Source: Halieaceae bacterium
GTDB taxonomy: Bacteria; Pseudomonadota; Gammaproteobacteria; Pseudomonadales; Halieaceae
DNA length: 34,120 nucleotides
Reading direction: 5' to 3'
Assembly (NCBI GenBank): GCA_018657645.1
Contig: JABHWT010000281.1
Coordinates: 1-34,120, forward strand
Under the pieces are notes generated by a model. It was not told the origin of the DNA, ran no database searches, and saw only the letters and a list, made by a program, of their open reading frames with translations. Positions within the stretch are counted from its first letter, which is position 1. Each line of letters starts with the position of its first letter. Both the position numbers and the translations under genes were made by a program. This document shows positions 8,855 to 16,188 of the stretch, piece after piece.

Positions 8855-9748
8855 CTACTCCCCAGGGTTGTTAACCAACTCGCTGGGGGTTTGATCCATA
8901 ATATGTTTCATGAAAACTTCACGATACTGCTTATTCTGGCCATTCCATCTTTCTACAACAGCAAGATGCTCCATCAAGACATCACTGGTCAGAATTTTAT
9001 TGATTTGCTCCATGACTCGTCTGCCAAAGGCATTATTAAAACAATGAGAATGCATGCTGGTATACATCGTCATTTCCTCAATATTGTAAAACTGGTACTT
9101 ATTGGGAATGCCTTTTATTTCGGCGTCAAATATTGCCTGAGAAGGAAATCCAAAAAAATAGTCAAGTCGGTTTCTATCCAGCATTTCGAGGTTAAATTCA
9201 ACTGCACTTCGCGATGAAAAATGAACATTCTCATGCCCTCGATATTGCTCAAGTAATTCGTGGACTCTTTTTGTATAGGACATATCTTCCAAATAGCCCA
9301 GTACTATCCCCGGATTTTCAAGCAGCTTGGCCAGGGAGAGGACATCACCGGGCTTTCCAAATAAGTGTTGTTTGGATTTTAAGGTAAAAATTCCCGTAGG
9401 AGGCGCAAGCGAAACTGGCCGGCTATGTACTCTGAAAGACCTGCTTCCCGGTACAATCCAGGCCCAGGCAACACAGACATTTTCTTCACGGATAAGAAGG
9501 TTATACCTTCGGGTATTACTGACCACGTTTTCATGATGGTATTGAGGTAGCGCCTGCTGTAAGGTCTTGGTAAGGGAGTCGGCAATACCCTGCCCTTTGA
9601 ACCTCCCTTTAGTAATGAAATTTGGGCTTTGCTCCCAACCCAGCCAGCGGATGGTTTCTTTTTCCAGAGCCAAGGCATATTCGGAGAGTAATCCAATGCC
9701 AAGCATCAGACCCAACAGGATAGTTCGCGACAAAAAACCCACTTCCAT
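8855..9748 (-). CDS. Periplasmic substrate-binding-like protein (SBP family 3 / TIGR02285-like)
   Basis: 297 residues. An N-terminal signal peptide (hydrophobic ILLGLMLGIGLLSEYALA) is followed by a family-3 solute-binding fold: IRWLGWEQSPNF at the first strand, FKGQGIADSLTKTL, and a second lobe with GYLEDMSYTKRVHELLEQY and LDRNRLDYFFGFP. The pattern recalls the TIGR02285 group (from memory), which is often found with sensors rather than ABC permeases. No permease or ATPase gene is present. It lies between the ACAD (36 bases upstream) and the sensor kinase, so a role as the kinase's ligand receptor is the best inference. The ligand is unknown. Confidence 0.75.
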   Translation of the reverse strand: MEVGFLSRTILLGLMLGIGLLSEYALALEKETIRWLGWEQSPNFITKGRFKGQGIADSLTKTLQQALPQYHHENVVSNTRRYNLLIREENVCVAWAWIVPGSRSFRVHSRPVSLAPPTGIFTLKSKQHLFGKPGDVLSLAKLLENPGIVLGYLEDMSYTKRVHELLEQYRGHENVHFSSRSAVEFNLEMLDRNRLDYFFGFPSQAIFDAEIKGIPNKYQFYNIEEMTMYTSMHSHCFNNAFGRRVMEQINKILTSDVLMEHLAVVERWNGQNKQYREVFMKHIMDQTPSELVNNPGE

Positions 9749-9784
9749 ACTCTCCTAAGGCGCCGGTGTACGGTGTGCTCTAGC

Positions 9785-10987
9785 TTAGCCAAACAGCATG
9801 TTAGCTATAATGTTTCGCTGCACCTCATTCGTTCCACCATAGATGCTGGCAGACCTTCGATATAGAAAATCTGACACGACGCCGGCGGCAAATTCGGGAC
9901 CAGATGCATCTTCTGGCCATGGACCGAGGCAGTCGCTCTCGGCATACAATGGAATGCCATAGGTGCCCAATGCCTCTACCATTAACTTCCCAAACTTCTG
10001 CGTCAACTCGGTACCACAAACCTTTAAGATTGAAGACGTCGGTACAGCCGTGTTTGACTCGCCAGACTCCTCTTCGGCAATCACACGAAAAACGCTCGCT
10101 TCCTGGGCCAAAAGTTCGACCTCCAGCTGCGCTAGTTTATTATCAAACAGTATGTCATGGGGCATTACAGGCCCCTGCTCCAGAATGTGCCTGCGAATCG
10201 TCTTTAGCCTGGTCATGGCCATTCGGCAGCGAGAAATATCCGCCGAGAAAGAACGCTCCAGGGTAAGCAGGTGCTTTGCATAGGTCCACCCCTTCCCCTC
10301 TTCACCGACCAGGTTCCCCACTGGCACGCGCACATCCTCAAAAAATACTTCATTTAGAATGTGGGCATTGTCGATTGAGTAAATTGGTTTGACGGTAATT
10401 CCAGGCGTTTTGCTGTCCACCAGCAAAAATGAAATACCGCGCTGACGTTTGGCGGAAGTATCGGTCCTGACAAGCAAAAACAACCACTCCGATTTGTGGG
10501 CATCGGAGGTCCATGTTTTCTGACCGTTGACAATGTACTCATCCCCGCACTTTAAAGCCCGGGTTTTCAATGCGACCAGATCTGACCCTGCATTAGGCTC
10601 GGAAAAACCCTGTGCCCACATGTGTTGTGCTGAACGGATAGGCGGCAAAAAGTACGCTTTCTGTGCGCTGGAACCAAAGGTATAGATCACGGGGCCTACA
10701 AGATGAAGTCCCTGGGGAGACAAGGGGGGAGCGCCACCCATAAAGCACTCGTACTCGAAGAAATGCAGCTGTCGAGTGGTCCAGCCCGGTCCCCCATGTT
10801 CTCGAGGCCAATTCGGGACAGACCATCCTCGCGCATTAAGTGCCTGGGTCCAGAACACCACATCTTCTTTGGTCGCGTGATAGCCTCGCTTGTTGCGCTC
10901 GGCCATTTCTGCAGGGATCGTATCACTAATAAACCGGCGGATGTGCTGGCAAAATTCTTCGTCTCCCTCTGGAATCTCAGCAGCCAT
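9785..10987 (-). CDS. Acyl-CoA dehydrogenase, large-subunit type
   Basis: 400 residues of FAD-dependent ACAD. Substrate/FAD loops QGFSEPNAGSDL (126-137) and WTSDAHKSEW, middle beta domain with GQKTWTS, C-terminal SIYGGTNEVQRN. The MCAD-position Glu is replaced by Gly (YGGT), but a Glu sits at the IVD/LCAD-type position (LTLERS, E244), as in FadE26/ChsE4-like large subunits. Such subunits usually pair with a catalytically silent small ACAD; none is adjacent here, although two are encoded elsewhere in the window. ATG 10987 is preceded by GGGAGG. A promoter at 11053-11081 faces it. Divergent from the crotonase gene. The chain length of the substrate cannot be told. Confidence 0.9.
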   Translation of the reverse strand: MAAEIPEGDEEFCQHIRRFISDTIPAEMAERNKRGYHATKEDVVFWTQALNARGWSVPNWPREHGGPGWTTRQLHFFEYECFMGGAPPLSPQGLHLVGPVIYTFGSSAQKAYFLPPIRSAQHMWAQGFSEPNAGSDLVALKTRALKCGDEYIVNGQKTWTSDAHKSEWLFLLVRTDTSAKRQRGISFLLVDSKTPGITVKPIYSIDNAHILNEVFFEDVRVPVGNLVGEEGKGWTYAKHLLTLERSFSADISRCRMAMTRLKTIRRHILEQGPVMPHDILFDNKLAQLEVELLAQEASVFRVIAEEESGESNTAVPTSSILKVCGTELTQKFGKLMVEALGTYGIPLYAESDCLGPWPEDASGPEFAAGVVSDFLYRRSASIYGGTNEVQRNIIANMLFG

Positions 10988-11052
10988 TTGTTCTTAACCC
11001 CTCCCGACTCACGTCCGACCACATTATGGTGTTGGAAATTCAAGTCAAAAGC

Positions 11053-11081
11053 ATGATAGTGTAAGTTAACTACGTTATCAA
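11053..11081 (-). promoter_or_regulatory. Promoter of the minus-strand ACAD, with small dyad in the spacer
   Basis: On the minus strand TTGATA, 17-base spacer, TATCAT. A short dyad, TAAC-TAC-GTTA (11067-11077), lies in the spacer/-35 area and could be an operator. It is located in the divergent region between the ACAD and crotonase genes. Confidence 0.5.
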
Positions 11082-11117
11082 TGTGACCCAACCATTTGCG
11101 AGCCGGGGAACCAAGCC

Positions 11118-11915
11118 ATGCAGTACACCGATTATGAAACTTTAAACCTGAAGCGAACCGGGAAAATTCTGACAGTAACGCTTAATCGGCCGGAGCAGTA
11201 CAATGCGGCAAATGCCCTGATGCACCAGGAACTGGTGCGTGTTTTCCAGGAGATCAACCACGACGTCGACACCCATGTTGTCGTGCTGACAGGTGCAGGC
11301 AAGGCTTTTTCGGCGGGCGGCGACATCAAGGCTATGTTGAAGTCTCTGGATGACCATCAGAGATGGGCCGAGAGCATGCGAGAGGCTCGCGATCTGCTCT
11401 ACGCTATTGTAGATCTCGACCGCCCCATCATCGCCAGAATAAACGGTCATGCAGTGGGTGTGGGAGCAACCATCGCTCTGTTTTGCGACATCACATTCGC
11501 TGTCGAAAGTGCACTCATCGGCGACCCTCACGTCAAGGTTGGGCTTACTGCCGGCGATGGCGGCGCACTGATATGGCCATTGCTTATTGGCCATGCCAGG
11601 GCCAAACGGTTACTGCTTACCGGAGACACTGTCAGCGCTGCCCAGGCTGCCGAATTGGGACTGATAACAGAAGCTGTACCCTCTCTGGAGGAATTGGACA
11701 CCAAAGTGGACGCAGTAGCGGAGCAACTGGCAGCGGGAGCATCAGTGGCAATTCGAACGACCAAGCGAGCGGCGAATATGTTGTTGCGCCAACAACTGGA
11801 TGCAGTGATAGATGGACACCTGGGCCTGGAGACCCTCTCTCACCTCACCAACGACCGAAGGGAGGCCGCCTATGCATTCCGAGACAAGCGCAAGCCCGTG
11901 TTCACGGGAACATAA
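11118..11915 (+). CDS. Crotonase-family (enoyl-CoA hydratase/isomerase-like) protein
   Basis: 265 residues with the crotonase fold: oxyanion-hole strands FSAGGDI (64-70) and NGHAVGVGA (109-117). By alignment with rat mitochondrial hydratase, the two catalytic glutamates are replaced: T118 stands where GGGCE has Glu144 and H138 (GDPHV) where QPE has Glu164. An Asp at 147 (AGDGG) lies where MenB-type crotonases have a conserved DGG Asp. It may therefore be an isomerase, hydrolase or C-C lyase rather than a simple hydratase (inference). It is first in the plus-strand catabolic run, divergent from an ACAD and 132 bases before the next ACAD, with a dyad and promoter between. Confidence 0.88.
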   Translation: MQYTDYETLNLKRTGKILTVTLNRPEQYNAANALMHQELVRVFQEINHDVDTHVVVLTGAGKAFSAGGDIKAMLKSLDDHQRWAESMREARDLLYAIVDLDRPIIARINGHAVGVGATIALFCDITFAVESALIGDPHVKVGLTAGDGGALIWPLLIGHARAKRLLLTGDTVSAAQAAELGLITEAVPSLEELDTKVDAVAEQLAAGASVAIRTTKRAANMLLRQQLDAVIDGHLGLETLSHLTNDRREAAYAFRDKRKPVFTGT

Positions 11916-11918
11916 GAA

Positions 11919-11944
11919 TTCCAACATATATAACTATGTTGAAA
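11919..11944 (+). promoter_or_regulatory. Inverted repeat, candidate operator
   Basis: CAACATA-TATAAC-TATGTTG, a perfect 7-bp dyad, extended after one mismatch by TT/AA. Its right arm overlaps the -35 box of the promoter at 11939-11967. The arms are AT-rich with no T-tract, so it suits a protein-binding site better than a terminator. Confidence 0.55.
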
Positions 11945-11967
11945 ATTTCGATCAATACAGTTATGGT
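11939..11967 (+). promoter_or_regulatory. Sigma70-type promoter ahead of the ACAD/CoA-transferase genes
   Basis: TTGAAA, 17-base spacer, TATGGT. It lies between the crotonase stop and the ACAD start at 12048, so this part of the run can be expressed separately from the crotonase. Confidence 0.5.
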
Positions 11968-12047
11968 CTTTGGCGTCGCACCTATTTGCATAATATCGGT
12001 ATACCACTGAGTTAAACAGCCCGCGGCCCTGGACGCCATACATCAAT

Positions 12048-13214
12048 ATGCAAATCATCCAGTCCTCTTTAAACGACGAATTCCGCGACAAAGTACGGGC
12101 TTGGCTGCATTCGAATGTCCCCAAAGAGCAACGACCGAAACGGGGTCGGGCCATGCGGGAATTTGATACACAGTGGCAACGCACACAGTTTGAAGCTGGC
12201 TGGGCTGGTCTCGCCTGGCCCAGAGAGTACGGGGGCCAGGGGTTCTCGCTTATTCAGCAAATGATCTGGATGCAGGAGTACGCTTTGGCTGGAGCCCCTG
12301 CCGGCGGTGCAATGTTCGTCGCAACAACACATGCGGGTCCGACGCTGATAACCCACGGCACCGAAGCACAAAAAGCGTTTCACTTACCCAAAATACTAAG
12401 CGGAGAGTCCGTCTGGTGCCAGGGCTTTTCAGAACCCGGGGCCGGGTCCGACCTGGCCGGTCTGAGCACCAAAGCGCAGATTGATGGTGAATACCTGGTT
12501 ATAAATGGTTCAAAAATATGGACCAGTTACGCTAAAGTCGCCGACTATCAGGAGCTCCTGGTACGCACTGATCCCCAGTCGAGCAGGCACAAGGGAATAT
12601 CATGGGTGATTTGCGACATGCATGCACCCGGTATTAGTGTGCGCCCCATTATGTCCATGTCCGGGTTGGATACGTTTTGTGAGGTTTTTTACGACGACGT
12701 ACGCATCCCCCTGGACCGGGTTGTCGGAGAACTCAACAATGGCTGGCGTATTGCCATGACCACACTTGGGTTTGAACGGGGAACCGCGACAATCGCTCAT
12801 CAGATAGAATTGTCCCGCACCGTCGACGCACTCCTTGAAATAGCAAAAAAAGCCGACTCGTCAGGCACCGGCGAGACGCCTATTGATGACACATCGGTTG
12901 CAGCTGAGCTAGCTGTACTTCGAGCTGAGGTAGCCACCCTGCGTTCTATGACATCGTTAACTATCTCGCGCAATCTGCATCAGGACGTTCCGGGACCGGA
13001 GGGGGCAATTGTCGCATTGTTCTTTTGTGAGCTGGCCCGACGTGTCTATGCCATGGCCATTACACTGCTGGGACCTATAGGCCTGGAACGCGACACCAAT
13101 GGACGCGACTGGCCACTGGAATATCTGGAGGCTTATAAATGGGCAATCGGTGGCGGCACCTCGGAAATCAGACGTAACCTGATAGCCGAGCGCGTGCTTG
13201 GCCTGCCTAAATAG
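12048..13214 (+). CDS. Acyl-CoA dehydrogenase, large catalytic subunit of a heteromeric pair
   Basis: 388 residues. ACAD loops CQGFSEPGAGSDL (124-136) and WTSYAKVADYQELLVRTD, and C-terminal GGGTSEIRRNLIAERVLG. Gly replaces Glu at the MCAD position; E243 (LGFERG) is at the IVD/LCAD catalytic position. It is followed after 10 bases by the small ACAD gene that lacks such a Glu, the arrangement of mycobacterial ChsE-type alpha2beta2 enzymes (FadE26-FadE27, FadE28-FadE29). Substrates of such enzymes are bulky or branched CoA thioesters. ATG 12048 has no strong Shine-Dalgarno sequence. Same strand as the carboxylase genes. Confidence 0.9.
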   Translation: MQIIQSSLNDEFRDKVRAWLHSNVPKEQRPKRGRAMREFDTQWQRTQFEAGWAGLAWPREYGGQGFSLIQQMIWMQEYALAGAPAGGAMFVATTHAGPTLITHGTEAQKAFHLPKILSGESVWCQGFSEPGAGSDLAGLSTKAQIDGEYLVINGSKIWTSYAKVADYQELLVRTDPQSSRHKGISWVICDMHAPGISVRPIMSMSGLDTFCEVFYDDVRIPLDRVVGELNNGWRIAMTTLGFERGTATIAHQIELSRTVDALLEIAKKADSSGTGETPIDDTSVAAELAVLRAEVATLRSMTSLTISRNLHQDVPGPEGAIVALFFCELARRVYAMAITLLGPIGLERDTNGRDWPLEYLEAYKWAIGGGTSEIRRNLIAERVLGLPK

Positions 13215-13224
13215 GATTCTCGAT

Positions 13225-14256
13225 ATGATCATCGACCTGTCACCGACTGAAGATCAGGCAATGATTCGGACCAGTGTAGCTGACCTGCTGGACAGTGTAC
13301 TGCCACTGGACAGACTTCTTAAGGACCACAATCACCTAGCCAGCGCAGAGCTATCCTCCTGGTCCAGCTTTGCCGATCAGGGTTTATTTGGCCTGGCCAT
13401 CGACACCGAAAGTGGCGGCACCGGCTACTCCATCGCAGAACAAGTCGTGGTCTGCAACGAGTTTGGCCGCCACCTGGTCTCCCCTATAACGATGGCGACA
13501 ATGTTGGCCACCCAGCTGGCCGTACGCGCGGGGCTAACCGACGTTGTCCGGTCATTAATTGGCGGTGACAAACGCGCCGCCTTTGCCAATCCAGTAGCTA
13601 ACATAGATTACAACGCAGGCGGGACTGCGGAAGTTCAGGTGATAGATGGAACCGGCGCCGATTACATCATCCTGATCGACGAAGAACGGGCACTGCTTTT
13701 CAATGGCAACGCGTGCGAATTTCTGCGTTCTGTACCAGCCATTGACGAAACTATCAACATAGACCGGCTCGGGTTGCCTCTCGATCAGACGCTTGTTCAT
13801 TCAAAAGATGACCTGTCGACATGCCGTCACCACACGCTTATGCTGGCGGCCTATTTGTTAGGCATGGCCGAGGTCACCCGAAACATGGCTGTGGACTACG
13901 CCAGGATACGGGAGCAATTTGGCCAGCCCATAGGTAAGTTTCAGGCGGTAAAGCATATATGCGCAGATATGGCGGTTCGGGCTGAGGCTGCCCTGGCGCA
14001 AACGTTTTATGCAGCGACCCTGGCATCTGTCGACCATCCAAACGGCGATTCTGAAGCGGCATCTGCAAGATTGATCGCAAGCCGGGCAGCCTTGGATAAC
14101 GCAAGGGCAAATATACAGGTCCATGGGGGAATGGGCTTTTCCGCCGAGTGCACTGCACATTTTTTCCTCAAGCGCGCTCATATTATTACCGCCCTGAACG
14201 CAGCCCCCCTGGCAGCACAGTCAAAAATTCTGGCAGACCTGGAGCCCCTGTCATGA
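13225..14256 (+). CDS. Acyl-CoA dehydrogenase, small non-catalytic subunit
   Basis: 343 residues from ATG 13225 (TAGGA in front); an in-frame GTG/ATG further upstream would overlap the previous gene and add unconserved residues. N-terminal helical domain, shortened middle domain, then the FAD/dimer segment ARIREQFGQPIGKFQAVKH and C-terminal HGGMGFSAECTAHFFLKRA. No Glu occurs at either known catalytic position. Such subunits complete the FAD site of a partner. The stop overlaps the start of the CoA-transferase (ATGA at 14253-14256), so the two are translationally coupled. Confidence 0.88.
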   Translation: MIIDLSPTEDQAMIRTSVADLLDSVLPLDRLLKDHNHLASAELSSWSSFADQGLFGLAIDTESGGTGYSIAEQVVVCNEFGRHLVSPITMATMLATQLAVRAGLTDVVRSLIGGDKRAAFANPVANIDYNAGGTAEVQVIDGTGADYIILIDEERALLFNGNACEFLRSVPAIDETINIDRLGLPLDQTLVHSKDDLSTCRHHTLMLAAYLLGMAEVTRNMAVDYARIREQFGQPIGKFQAVKHICADMAVRAEAALAQTFYAATLASVDHPNGDSEAASARLIASRAALDNARANIQVHGGMGFSAECTAHFFLKRAHIITALNAAPLAAQSKILADLEPLS

Positions 14257-16049
14257 GTCTCTGGCGTAGTATTGTCGACGCTAAAATCAACACACCGCAG
14301 CCAGACACAATCGACAAGCAAATGGAGTTGGGACAGGCTATAAAACGGTTTGTACGCCCCGGCATGAAAATTAATCCCGTTAGCTTACAGTCGCGGGCCA
14401 CTGCCGCCACCTATGAGTTATGCCGTCAGTTTGTCGGAAAAAATCCACAGTTTGAATTCATCTCCTCATCGCTTAGTGGAAATTATCTACAACTTGTTCA
14501 CTTAGGACTGATCAAAAAAGCCGTTGTATCATTTGCCGGCGAAGGATACCCCACGCCGGGTCCCAGTTCGGTCATGCGATGGGCTTTAGAACAGCCTGGA
14601 TTTGAAATCGAAAACTGGACCATGCTCACTATATCCCAACGATTAATGGCCGGCGCAATGGGCGTTCCATTTATCACTACTCGCTCCATCACCGGCAGCA
14701 CCATGGCCACAGAAAACAACGCTGCGGGCAGCTTTGCCGAAATAGCAGATCCCTTCAATCCCGGTCAGACCCAGGGCGTGGTGCGAGCCTACAATCCTGA
14801 CATCGCTTTTGTTCATGCGTGGGCGGCAGACAAGGCGGGAAATGCGATCTGCTTTCCACCCTACCAGGAGAACATCTACGGTGCGCTGGCGGCCCGCGAG
14901 GGTGTAGTGGTAACGGCACACAAAATAGTGTCGACTGAGTTTATCAGGCGCTACTCTCACCTGGTACGTATACCTGCTGAAGTGGTGGTATCAGTAAGCG
15001 AAGCGCCCTTTGGCTCCCATCCCTACGGGAACTTCTCCCAGGGTATCGAAGAGTTGCGGCCCTATGCCAACGATTATGCGTTTATGCGAGCTCACCGCGA
15101 GGCCCAGAACTCAAAGCGGGACTACGACGCGTGGATTGACGAATGGATATTGAACATTCAGGATCACGATGATTACCTGAACAAACTCGGCCCCAGGCGA
15201 ATTGAAACAATCTACAAGGCCGCAGAACCGGAATCGTGGAAGCAAGAGCTGGACACACATGCTATCAATCTGGACACGGCGGGTAGTCCCAGCCCCGTTG
15301 AAGTAATGATTGTTCAGGCAGCCCGCGAGATTTCAACACGGATCGAGAAACAGGGGTATAAAACAGTACTCTCAGGTGTCGGGCAGGCTACTTTAATGTG
15401 CTGGCTCGCCTATCACCAACTCAGAGAAAAAGGCATCGAGTTTGCGCTTATGGCCGAAACGGGCATGTACGGCTTCGACCCGCGCCCCAGCGATCCATTC
15501 CTTATCAACTATCGCAACCTGCCCACCACGACTATGCTGACAGATGTGTTTGAAGCACTTGGGTTGCATGGGTGTGGCAGTGATAATAGTTGTCTGGCAA
15601 CCATTGGGGCAGGCCAGATCGACAAGTTCGGAAACATTAATTCCACGCGCACTGCTGCCGGAGATTTTATCGTCGGCTCTGGCGGTGCCAATGACATTGT
15701 GACCGCCGCATCGGAAACTGTGGTTGTCGCTGGCCAACGCAGCCAGGCCTTTGTGGAAAAGGTCGACTATATCACCAGTCCTGGCAGCAAAGTTCGTTGC
15801 GTCATATCAACCATGGGCCGTTTCGAAAAGAATGACGACAACGAGTTGGTTCTCTCCGCCATTTTTATCCGACAAGATCAATCTCGCAAGGAGATTATTG
15901 CAGCCATCTGCGAACGCTGCAGCTGGCCTTTGAAAATCTCACCTGAAGTGGAGGAACTGGCACCTCCCTCAGACGAAGAACTGGCGCTGCTTAGGGTCTT
16001 CGATCCCGAGCGCTTTTTCCTCGGAAAGCCCGTCAAGCCCGATCTATAG
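14253..16049 (+). CDS. Fused alpha-beta CoA-transferase (family I-like)
   Basis: 598 residues from ATG 14253, chosen for the ATGA overlap with the ACAD stop and because the longer frame from 14148 adds unrelated residues. Residues about 30-330 form an alpha-type CoA-transferase domain and about 345-598 a beta-type domain with ALMAETGMYG (E402 in an ExG setting, the place of the catalytic Glu in family I), GAGQIDKFGNIN and VGSGGANDI. GctAB, ScoAB and IpdAB normally have the two halves as separate genes. The GSGGANDI segment recalls IpdB, which opens steroid rings as a hydrolase, so transferase and C-C hydrolase are both possible. Context between ACADs and a ketone carboxylase suggests activation of a keto acid to its CoA ester. 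Confidence 0.85.
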   Translation: MSLWRSIVDAKINTPQPDTIDKQMELGQAIKRFVRPGMKINPVSLQSRATAATYELCRQFVGKNPQFEFISSSLSGNYLQLVHLGLIKKAVVSFAGEGYPTPGPSSVMRWALEQPGFEIENWTMLTISQRLMAGAMGVPFITTRSITGSTMATENNAAGSFAEIADPFNPGQTQGVVRAYNPDIAFVHAWAADKAGNAICFPPYQENIYGALAAREGVVVTAHKIVSTEFIRRYSHLVRIPAEVVVSVSEAPFGSHPYGNFSQGIEELRPYANDYAFMRAHREAQNSKRDYDAWIDEWILNIQDHDDYLNKLGPRRIETIYKAAEPESWKQELDTHAINLDTAGSPSPVEVMIVQAAREISTRIEKQGYKTVLSGVGQATLMCWLAYHQLREKGIEFALMAETGMYGFDPRPSDPFLINYRNLPTTTMLTDVFEALGLHGCGSDNSCLATIGAGQIDKFGNINSTRTAAGDFIVGSGGANDIVTAASETVVVAGQRSQAFVEKVDYITSPGSKVRCVISTMGRFEKNDDNELVLSAIFIRQDQSRKEIIAAICERCSWPLKISPEVEELAPPSDEELALLRVFDPERFFLGKPVKPDL

Positions 16050-16090
16050 CCCGCCACATGAAATATTACAGGTACTTCGCGCCGTCCAAA

Positions 16091-16119
16091 TTGTCTCGCC
16101 CAAATCCCTATGATATTCT
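16091..16119 (+). promoter_or_regulatory. Possible promoter of the carboxylase genes
   Basis: TTGTCT, 17-base spacer, TATTCT, in the 139-base gap between the CoA-transferase and acxA. This allows separate expression of the carboxylase. Confidence 0.4.
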
Positions 16120-16132
16120 CAAGTCAATATAT

Positions 16133-16146
16133 GGAAACTTGTTTCC
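16133..16146 (+). promoter_or_regulatory. Palindrome upstream of acxA, candidate operator
   Basis: GGAAAC-TT-GTTTCC, a perfect 6-bp dyad with a 2-base centre, 13 bases after the -10 box at 16114-16119 and 42 bases before acxA. It would lie in the 5' leader and could bind a repressor. Confidence 0.4.
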
Positions 16147-16188
16147 TAAATACACCGACATAATAATTTCTCGAGGTTGTACTCCAGT

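Noticed and set aside
8891-9217. 108-codon plus-strand frame opposite the binding-protein gene
   Set aside because: It is a shadow of the minus-strand gene, with no RBS or recognisable domain.
11067-11077. TAAC-TAC-GTTA dyad as a KstR-type operator
   Set aside because: It is only 4-bp arms and does not extend; noted with the promoter but too short to assign.
11363-12010. 215-codon plus-strand frame
   Set aside because: It lies in another frame of the crotonase gene, has a low-complexity Arg/Cys/Ser-rich composition and resembles no protein.
14148-14252. Longer start for the CoA-transferase
   Set aside because: It would overlap the small ACAD gene by 109 bases and add unrelated residues; ATG 14253 gives an ATGA overlap.
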